From positions 1 through 11,998 of the forward strand of contig CAIVKT010000558.1 in the NCBI GenBank assembly GCA_903906615.1: DNA of 11,998 nucleotides, read 5' to 3'. Below the pieces are notes generated by a model, which was not told the origin of the DNA, ran no database searches, and worked only from the letters and a program-made list of their open reading frames with translations. Each line of letters begins with the position of its first letter. The stretch's first letter is position 1. The stretch comes from an uncultured Bacteroidota bacterium (GTDB lineage Bacteria > Bacteroidota > Bacteroidia > Chitinophagales > Chitinophagaceae). Position numbers and translations under genes: made by a program. Below, piece after piece: positions 8,091 to 11,998 of the stretch.

Positions 8091-9424
8091 TGGATATCTT
8101 AGTCGTATATAGCCCCGAACGTAGCCCCCGCCTCACTTATGTGCTGGACTGGCTGCTGAAGGAACGCCTGCATACGGACTACATAGTATTAAACGACCTT
8201 ATCGAAACAGAAGGGCTGGACTTCTTTATATCTTATGGCGAGCTGGTACCCGGTACCATGTGCATACCCGCCCACGGCCTGCTGTGGGAAGAGGGCAAGG
8301 AGCCAACCGAGATAAAGACCGGCAAGTGGCAGGGCCTGCCCACCATCTTTGCCTCCGATGAACCAAACTATACGCTGCCCTTCGATCTTTTCTCCGCTAT
8401 CTTCTTTCTCCTCTCCCGCTACGAAGAATACTATACCTCCTATACGCCCGATAAGCATGGCCGCTACCCGGCTACCGAAAGTATACTCTATAAAAACCAA
8501 TGGCTGCAGCGCCCGTTGATAGATGAGTGGATACATGCGCTGCGCAACCAGGTACGCCCGCAGGCCGACATACCATTGCCAGCGCCTGCATTCCTGTACC
8601 AGCCTACGTATGATGTAGACATGGCCTACTCGCACCTGCACAAGGGGGCGCGACGCATAGTGGGCGCCTATATCCGCGCGCTGCTGAAGGGGGATGTAAA
8701 ACAGATCAGCGAGCGAACGCAGGTACTTAAGAACAAACAAAAGGACCCCTACGATTCCTTTCGCTGGCTGAAGCAACTGCACAAGCAATACGACTATAAG
8801 CCGCTCTACTTCGTACTCGCTGCCCTTAAAACCACCGCATACGATAAGAACATATATCCCGAACACCCGGCTATGATGCGCGTTATCCGCCAGTTGGTAA
8901 AAGACGGCAGTATAGGTATACACCCATCCTACTATTCGGGGGAAGAAGGTAAAGTGGCCGAAGAAAAAAAGCTGCTGGAGCATATCTCTGCGCACCACAT
9001 CACCATATCCCGGCAGCACTATATGCGCATCAGTACGCCCGGAACCTACCGCCTGCTGTTGCAAAATAATATACAGCACGACTACAGCATGGGCTATGGC
9101 TCGCACCTCGGCTTCCGTGCAGGTACGGGCTGCTCCTTCCTGTGGTACGACCTGGAGCAGGATGCTCCCACCACACTGCGCATACACCCCTTCTGCTTCA
9201 TGGACACCACGGCCCACTTCGAGATGGGCATCAACGCATCAGAGGCTTTCATGTTGCTGGGCAAGATGACCGCTATATTGCACCATACAGGCAGCACCCT
9301 CATCACCATCTTTCACAACTTCTCCCTCGGCACCGGCGCCGAATGGAAAGGCTGGCGGCAAGCCTACGAAGACTTTGTGCAGGAGCAGGCGCACCACATG
9401 GCTACCGAAGTCGTTAGTCATTAG
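8090..9424 (+). CDS. Polysaccharide deacetylase family protein (DUF7033-type N-terminus)
   Basis: A 444-aa protein with a divergent NodB-like carbohydrate-esterase fold, probably removing acyl groups from a cell-surface or extracellular glycan. Residues 1-160 match the N-terminal DUF7033-like part (FFISYGEL, FDLFSAIFFLLSRYEEY, GRYPATES, QRPLIDEW). The catalytic part shows D175-V-D177 as the motif-1 aspartates, H278 in GIHPSYYSGE, the RQHYMR block (308-313), DYSMGY followed by GFRAGT (341-346), H366-P and FHN (H409). No signal peptide is seen, so it is probably cytoplasmic or membrane-peripheral. The start at 8090 overlaps the lutB stop by one base (TGATG); an in-frame ATG at 8066 would only add 8 residues inside lutB. 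Coupled translation suggests one operon. The last residues VVSH and the TAG stop lie within a heptamer repeat tract, so the C-terminus may have been altered. Confidence 0.82.
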   Translation: MDILVVYSPERSPRLTYVLDWLLKERLHTDYIVLNDLIETEGLDFFISYGELVPGTMCIPAHGLLWEEGKEPTEIKTGKWQGLPTIFASDEPNYTLPFDLFSAIFFLLSRYEEYYTSYTPDKHGRYPATESILYKNQWLQRPLIDEWIHALRNQVRPQADIPLPAPAFLYQPTYDVDMAYSHLHKGARRIVGAYIRALLKGDVKQISERTQVLKNKQKDPYDSFRWLKQLHKQYDYKPLYFVLAALKTTAYDKNIYPEHPAMMRVIRQLVKDGSIGIHPSYYSGEEGKVAEEKKLLEHISAHHITISRQHYMRISTPGTYRLLLQNNIQHDYSMGYGSHLGFRAGTGCSFLWYDLEQDAPTTLRIHPFCFMDTTAHFEMGINASEAFMLLGKMTAILHHTGSTLITIFHNFSLGTGAEWKGWRQAYEDFVQEQAHHMATEVVSH

Positions 9425-9463
9425 TCTTTAGTTGTTAGTCCCGATAGCTATCGGGAGTCGTTA
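9410..9463. repeat. Heptamer tandem repeat (GTCNTTA) overlapping a stop codon
   Basis: Four consecutive 7-bp units occupy 9410-9437 (GTCGTTA, GTCATTA, GTCTTTA, GTTGTTA). A GTC follows and runs into a palindrome, and one more GTCGTTA comes after it at 9457-9463. The first units encode the last residues of the deacetylase and its TAG stop (9422-9424). The remaining tract is non-coding. Confidence 0.85.
9439..9456. repeat. Palindrome copy 1 (TCCCGATAG and its complement)
   Basis: Perfect 18-bp palindrome made of TCCCGATAG followed by CTATCGGGA. It is the core of a family with two further, longer copies at 9685-9708 and 10538-10561. Here it is embedded in the heptamer tract without the flanks shared by the other two. 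Confidence 0.93.
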
Positions 9464-9522
9464 GGGGAAATTCCAAACATCAAATTCCAAATCCCGGTAC
9501 CGAAATTATTGGGCGCACTCGC

Positions 9523-9558
9523 GAGGGGAAACTCCCCTCCTTATTTTCAAGGAGGGGA
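9523..9558. repeat. Competing hairpins in the repeat mosaic
   Basis: TCCCCTCCTT (9533-9542) pairs perfectly with AAGGAGGGGA (9549-9558) around ATTTTC. Its first seven bases can instead pair with GAGGGGA (9523-9529) around an AAC loop. No T-run follows, so it is not a standard terminator. It is likely part of an interspersed repeat. Confidence 0.8.
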
Positions 9559-9672
9559 CGCGGTAAAGGCTTCCAAGTTTCACCGGCCGTAGCTTTGGCG
9601 AAGGTGGGCCATTTACAAGCGGGGGTGGTCATACTCGTGCCAAACCATCCCCAAAAACTCCCTACCTTTATT

Positions 9673-9716
9673 ACCAAACTCACTTTATCCCGATAGCTAT
9701 CGGGATAACTTTTGAC
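9673..9716. repeat. 44-bp direct repeat with 24-bp palindrome, copy 2
   Basis: Identical over 44 bp to 10526-10569. The core at 9685-9708 is TTATCCCGATAG followed by its exact complement. The left flank is ACCAAACTCACT and the right flank CTTTTGAC. It ends 18 bp before the SDR start codon, so it lies in the likely 5' region of that gene. As RNA it would form a 10-bp stem with an AGCT loop followed by a short CTTTT, which is weak as a terminator. Confidence 0.93.
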
Positions 9717-9734
9717 CTTTAAATTTAAAACACT

Positions 9735-10391
9735 ATGAAAATACGCACCATCATTACAGGCGTTACAGGTATGGTAGGCGAGGGCGTGCTGCACGAATGC
9801 CTGCTGCACCCTGATGTGGAGCATGTGCTTGTCATCACCCGCAAACCCACAGGCACCACCCACCCAAAGCTCAAAGAAGTCATACATTCCGACTTCATGA
9901 ACCTGGCGCCCGTTGCTGCTGAGATGAAGGGCTACAACGCCTGTTACTTCTGCCTCGGTGTTACATCAGTAGGCAAGAAGGAGCCGGAATATACAAAGCT
10001 CACTTACGACCTGACGCTGCACTTTGCCCATACCCTTGCAGGCCAAAGTCCCGATGCTACGTTCTGCTATGTATCCGGCGTGGGTACCGACACCAGCGAG
10101 CAGGGAAAGATTATGTGGGCCCGTGTAAAAGGCCGTACCGAGAACGACCTGATGCGCCTGTTTCCCAAAGCATACATGTTCCGCCCGGGCTATATGGAAA
10201 CCACACCGGGTATGAAGCACACCAACAAATACTACAAATACTTCGCCTGGCTCATACCCATCCTCAAAGTAGTAGCGCCCAACACCGGCTGCACCCTGCG
10301 CGAGGTAGGCATCGCCATGATACATGCCGCCACCCGCGGTTATCCCTCGCACATCATAGAGGTAAAGGACATTAAAGCACTGGCGAAATAA
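9735..10391 (+). CDS. Atypical SDR / NAD(P)-binding epimerase-like protein
   Basis: A 218-aa Rossmann-fold protein of the atypical short-chain dehydrogenase group (similar in layout to HTATIP2/YwnB-like proteins). The nucleotide-binding loop is G9-V-T-G12-M-V-G15 near the N-terminus, with ITRKP (about residues 34-38) closing the second strand. Residues around 108-120 (FCYVSGVGTD) carry S114 at the usual catalytic serine position, and the helix W128-A-R-V-K132 occupies the YxxxK position with Trp in place of Tyr. FRPGYME follows, as in extended-type SDRs. Length is normal for the group. Substrate is unknown, and the lack of the Tyr argues against classical SDR catalysis or points to a cofactor-binding or altered role. 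The gene is bracketed by 44-bp direct repeats (9673-9716 and 10526-10569) and faces a convergent outer-membrane gene. The start at 9735 is the first ATG and places the GxxGxxG correctly. Confidence 0.82.
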   Translation: MKIRTIITGVTGMVGEGVLHECLLHPDVEHVLVITRKPTGTTHPKLKEVIHSDFMNLAPVAAEMKGYNACYFCLGVTSVGKKEPEYTKLTYDLTLHFAHTLAGQSPDATFCYVSGVGTDTSEQGKIMWARVKGRTENDLMRLFPKAYMFRPGYMETTPGMKHTNKYYKYFAWLIPILKVVAPNTGCTLREVGIAMIHAATRGYPSHIIEVKDIKALAK

Positions 10392-10456
10392 AGGCAAAAC
10401 TTAAAAGTGAAAACCTTAAAGTGAAAACGAGCAAGGTGCTACTCGCGCCGTGAATT

Positions 10457-10494
10457 CCCCCTTGTGCGTTAGCTTTGCGGGCGGCCGAAGGGGG
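10457..10494. repeat. CCCCCTT / AAGGGGG hairpin
   Basis: CCCCCTT (10457-10463) pairs with AAGGGGG (10488-10494) across a GC-rich 24-nt centre containing TTAGCTTTGCGGGCGG. The centre resembles the GTAGCTTTGGCGAAGG stretch around 9589-9604, suggesting a related repeat family in both gaps. Confidence 0.7.
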
Positions 10495-10525
10495 TGAGGG
10501 GATGTCTCACTCGCACCGGTAAACA

Positions 10526-10569
10526 ACCAAACTCACTTTATCCCGATAGCTATCGGGATAACTTTTGAC
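10526..10569. repeat. 44-bp direct repeat with 24-bp palindrome, copy 3
   Basis: Identical to 9673-9716, in the same orientation. The palindrome core is 10538-10561. It lies between the convergent SDR gene and the outer-membrane gene, where a symmetric stem could reduce read-through from both sides; that role is inference. Confidence 0.93.
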
Positions 10570-10589
10570 TTTAAGGTTGAATCCTCACT

Positions 10590-11252
10590 TTAAGGTTTTC
10601 CCTTTTCCCTTCCCTTATGAAACTCCAACCGGTAATGCACACCCGCCGCAATGCTGAAGAGGGTTACATTCATTGCGCGGTTAGCATAGGAATATGCTGT
10701 ATTGTTCTGAGTGTTCAATGTAAGTCGTGATGTGCCTCCCGTTCCTTCTACATTAATGCAGATGCCATGCCATATATCATAATTGGCCGACACCCTGAAT
10801 GCGACCAACAGGCCGCTGCCATCTGTAGTGCTTCCGGGGTATATATAGTAGCAGCCGGCTACCATGCTTTTGCCTGCCAACAATTGCGGAGCTACCGATA
10901 CCCTGCCGCTATGATACTCCATACCCACGTAGCCGTAAAAATTATTCATAGGGTGTGCAAAGTAATAATCTCCGGGCGTTAAAAAGGGAGTTGATAGCGG
11001 CAGCACATACCGGTCGTAACCTATACCCGCCAGCAGCTTCTTATGAAATCGATAAGAAAGGCTGAGGGTACTGCCTCGCCCTGCGGTTTCTGTAAATGGC
11101 GCTCCCCCCTGTGAGTTATAATTATAGCTGGCACGGCTGCTGCGTACACGGTTTGTAAGGCGGTAAAAATTCAGGCCATAATCGGCGCCGGCCTCCAGTT
11201 GTGCCTGTGCAGCTATGGGCAATGCGAGTAAGAGTATAAACAGGTACTTCAT
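10590..11252 (-). CDS. Predicted outer-membrane beta-barrel protein, hypothetical
   Basis: A 220-aa protein I do not assign to a named family. Residues 1-17 are a clear signal peptide (MKYLFILLLALPIAAQA before Q). The mature part alternates polar and hydrophobic or aromatic residues with Tyr/Gly-rich strands (LSLSYRFH, AGIGYDRYVLPL, YGYVGMEYHSGRVSVAPQLLAG, FSIAAGVHYRLEF), typical of a small 8-strand-type barrel in the outer membrane. The frame is open to an ATG at 11324, but the signal peptide fixes the start at 11252. A weak promoter-like box TATTTTCG lies about 10 nt upstream on this strand. The barrel-closing strand ends in LEF; the following HKGREKGKP and the TAA are encoded by purine-rich and repeat DNA, and the stop lies within the right arm of the 16-bp inverted repeat, so the original C-terminus was probably a few residues shorter or different. 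Confidence 0.75.
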   Translation of the reverse strand: MKYLFILLLALPIAAQAQLEAGADYGLNFYRLTNRVRSSRASYNYNSQGGAPFTETAGRGSTLSLSYRFHKKLLAGIGYDRYVLPLSTPFLTPGDYYFAHPMNNFYGYVGMEYHSGRVSVAPQLLAGKSMVAGCYYIYPGSTTDGSGLLVAFRVSANYDIWHGICINVEGTGGTSRLTLNTQNNTAYSYANRAMNVTLFSIAAGVHYRLEFHKGREKGKP

Positions 11253-11298
11253 AAGATAGGGCGAAAATAGAAATGGTTGCGGATAAACAGAAATTTTA

Positions 11299-11366
11299 TT
11301 GCTCACTTTTTTATTGATAATCAATACATTGGGTGGTTTTTTGTGGATAATTGTTGCTCACTTTTT
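11299..11366. repeat. 13-bp direct repeat and 15-bp palindrome upstream of the barrel gene
   Basis: TTGCTCACTTTTT occurs at 11299-11311 and again at 11354-11366. Each is preceded by a GGATAA word (near 11281 and 11345), so this may be a decayed tandem duplication. Between them TATTGAT (11312-11318) and ATCAATA (11320-11326) form a perfect dyad around one A. The dyad is 60 bp upstream of the minus-strand start codon, where an operator is possible. Confidence 0.6.
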
Positions 11367-11418
11367 GCCTGCCTAACGGGGAGGGCAACTGTTGCACAAA
11401 AAAGCCCCAGCTATTTCA

Positions 11419-11493
11419 GAACCCTGAAAGGGTGGCAGTATTATAGGGGGGTAAAATATAAACTACCAATGAACCCTGAAGGGGTGATATTAT
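11419..11493. repeat. Two copies of a CCCTGAA hairpin repeat
   Basis: GAACCCTGAAAGGGTG with following ATTAT (11419-11444) recurs as GAACCCTGAAGGGGTG with ATTAT (11471-11493). In the first, ACCCT and AGGGT pair around GAA; the second keeps the stem with one G:T pair. Words of this kind are common in Bacteroidota intergenic repeats (from memory). Confidence 0.7.
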
Positions 11494-11523
11494 TTTGTGA
11501 TGAGCAGGATACACCACGAGATT

Positions 11524-11548
11524 GCGCAAAAACAAGCGCGTTTTTTTT
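11524..11548 (+). terminator. Weak terminator-like hairpin with T8
   Basis: GCGC (11524-11527) and GCGC (11536-11539) flank an A-rich loop, followed by G and eight T's (11541-11548). The stem is only 4 bp and no plus-strand gene lies upstream within reach, so a real terminator is doubtful. Confidence 0.25.
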
Positions 11549-11914
11549 ATTGATGGCTTGAAAACCAAAGAATGATTGACAACCAATGAGTTGAGCGAAA
11601 AGCTGGCTTTGATTTTTGCTACATTTTTGCGCACTGTTGCAAGAAAATTGCACACCCTTTTTGTCTTTTTCGGGTTAGGTTTAAACACAAAGGCGACGAA
11701 GGTTTCACTACGGCCACAAAGTAAACTGGTGTATCCTCCTTCGCTATCATTACTATCATTGAGGGCCGCGGCGGACAAGGGAAAACACCCTTTTATCTGA
11801 CAAAGATCGGAAAGAAAGTAATACGGCCCAAGACGAAAAATCTATGCGGGTATTTGTAGGAACTATGATGAGGAATCATTGAATGACGGGCTATAAGTTT
11901 TCAGTCCTTTGTTG

Positions 11915-11969
11915 AACTGTACGATTTTATCGTACAGTTGTATTCTGTTTGCAAATTTCTATATAGTTG
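11915..11969 (+). promoter_or_regulatory. 25-bp operator-like palindrome abutting a promoter-like TTG / TATAGTTG pair
   Basis: AACTGTACGAT (11915-11925) and ATCGTACAGTT (11929-11939) are perfect 11-bp arms around TTT. TTG at 11938-11940 and TATAGTTG at 11962-11969 are 21 bp apart and fit the Bacteroidota TTG-N19-21-TAnnTTTG layout with one mismatch, so the dyad touches the -33 element. Transcription would run rightwards out of the window from about 11976. Long dyads of this kind are typical of TetR-type operators, but the regulated gene is not in view. Confidence 0.5.
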
Positions 11970-11998
11970 CAGCAATAAGATTCGCCACGCTTTCCCGA

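Larger units (their letters stand above)
9425..9734. other. Gene-free repeat mosaic between deacetylase and SDR genes
   Basis: No convincing coding region in these 310 bp. They hold the heptamer tract and palindrome copy 1, then two AAATTCCAAA units (9468-9477, 9482-9491), a C-rich/G-rich hairpin set (9523-9558), a stretch around 9580-9650 resembling Bacteroidota interspersed repeats (its minus-strand translation reads FAKATAG, a string I associate with such repeats), and the 44-bp repeat copy at 9673-9716. The A/T-rich 9717-9734 precedes the SDR start. Confidence 0.75.
10409..10600. repeat. 192-bp element with 16-bp terminal inverted repeats
   Basis: GAAAACCTTAAAGTGA (10409-10424) is the exact reverse complement of TCACTTTAAGGTTTTC (10585-10600). 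A related unit CTTAAAAGTGAAAAC precedes the left arm (10400-10414), and GACTTTAAGGTT (10568-10579) lies inside the right end. Inside are a hairpin (10457-10494) and the third copy of the 44-bp repeat. No coding region is seen. It sits between convergent genes and its right arm contains the stop codon of the minus-strand gene. MITE-like in form, but no target-site duplication was found. Confidence 0.7.
11253..11998. other. Gene-free region with repeat remnants
   Basis: No convincing coding region on either strand in about 745 bp; the short open frames lack family features, signal peptides or sensible composition. It holds a diverged duplication (11299-11366), paired CCCTGAA hairpin repeats (11419-11493), a hairpin with a T8 run (11524-11548), a stretch at about 11690-11730 with repeated CACAAAG, a 9-bp tandem CTATCATTR near 11743-11760, and a palindrome/promoter pair at the right edge. 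From 11800 to 11910 I see nothing recognisable. Confidence 0.7.

Noticed and set aside
11277..11561. 94-codon plus-strand open frame upstream of the barrel gene
   Set aside because: It spans the duplicated leader block and CCCTGAA repeats, has no domain or signal features, and reads like translated repeat DNA.
1..11998. CRISPR arrays, rRNA genes, integrase or transposase genes
   Set aside because: No regularly spaced 25-40 bp repeats, no rRNA-like sequence, and no recombinase or transposase motifs in any credible frame.

Overview
The window looks like chromosomal DNA of a Bacteroidota bacterium, most likely from the Chitinophagaceae or a close relative. The evidence is an outer-membrane receptor with a carboxypeptidase-like regulatory domain, plug and OMP_b-brl_3 type barrel, DUF4197 and DUF349 proteins, a DUF7033-type polysaccharide deacetylase, starts without Shine-Dalgarno sequences, promoter-like boxes resembling the Bacteroidota TTG / TAnnTTTG pattern, and gene gaps filled with palindromic and short tandem repeats. 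The family and lineage calls are from memory; no database search was possible.

Layout. (1) 232-1182(+): a GtrB/DPM1-like family 2 glycosyltransferase with two C-terminal membrane segments, preceded by a strong hairpin at 64-97. (2) 1324-4738(+): a large outer-membrane receptor and a secreted DUF4197 protein 40 bp apart, closed by a textbook intrinsic terminator at 4798-4827. (3) 4844-6478(+): a DUF349 protein built on four repeats with an exact 77-residue period. (4) 6479-6713: a 235-bp gap with nested inverted repeats that could fold as an RNA (6505-6634), then an 18-bp operator-like palindrome over a TAnnTTTG box. (5) 6714-9424(+): a LutB-like iron-sulfur LUD protein and a divergent polysaccharide deacetylase, coupled by a TGATG stop/start overlap. 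(6) 9410-10600: a repeat-rich island. A 44-bp direct repeat with a 24-bp perfect palindrome at its core flanks an atypical SDR gene (9735-10391), a third copy of the palindrome core lies upstream, and a 192-bp element with 16-bp terminal inverted repeats follows. (7) 10590-11252(-): a small predicted outer-membrane barrel protein convergent with the SDR gene; its stop codon lies inside the repeat. (8) 11253-11998: about 750 bp without a convincing gene, containing repeat remnants and, at the right edge, a 25-bp operator-like palindrome abutting a promoter-like pair that would serve a gene outside the window.

Most genes are ordinary housekeeping or envelope genes: lipid-linked glycan work, outer-membrane uptake, lactate/electron metabolism and polysaccharide modification. 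The parts that family knowledge does not explain are the structured gap upstream of lutB with its palindromic box, the repeat-bracketed SDR gene, two coding sequences whose last codons are made of repeat DNA, and the palindrome-promoter arrangement at the right edge.
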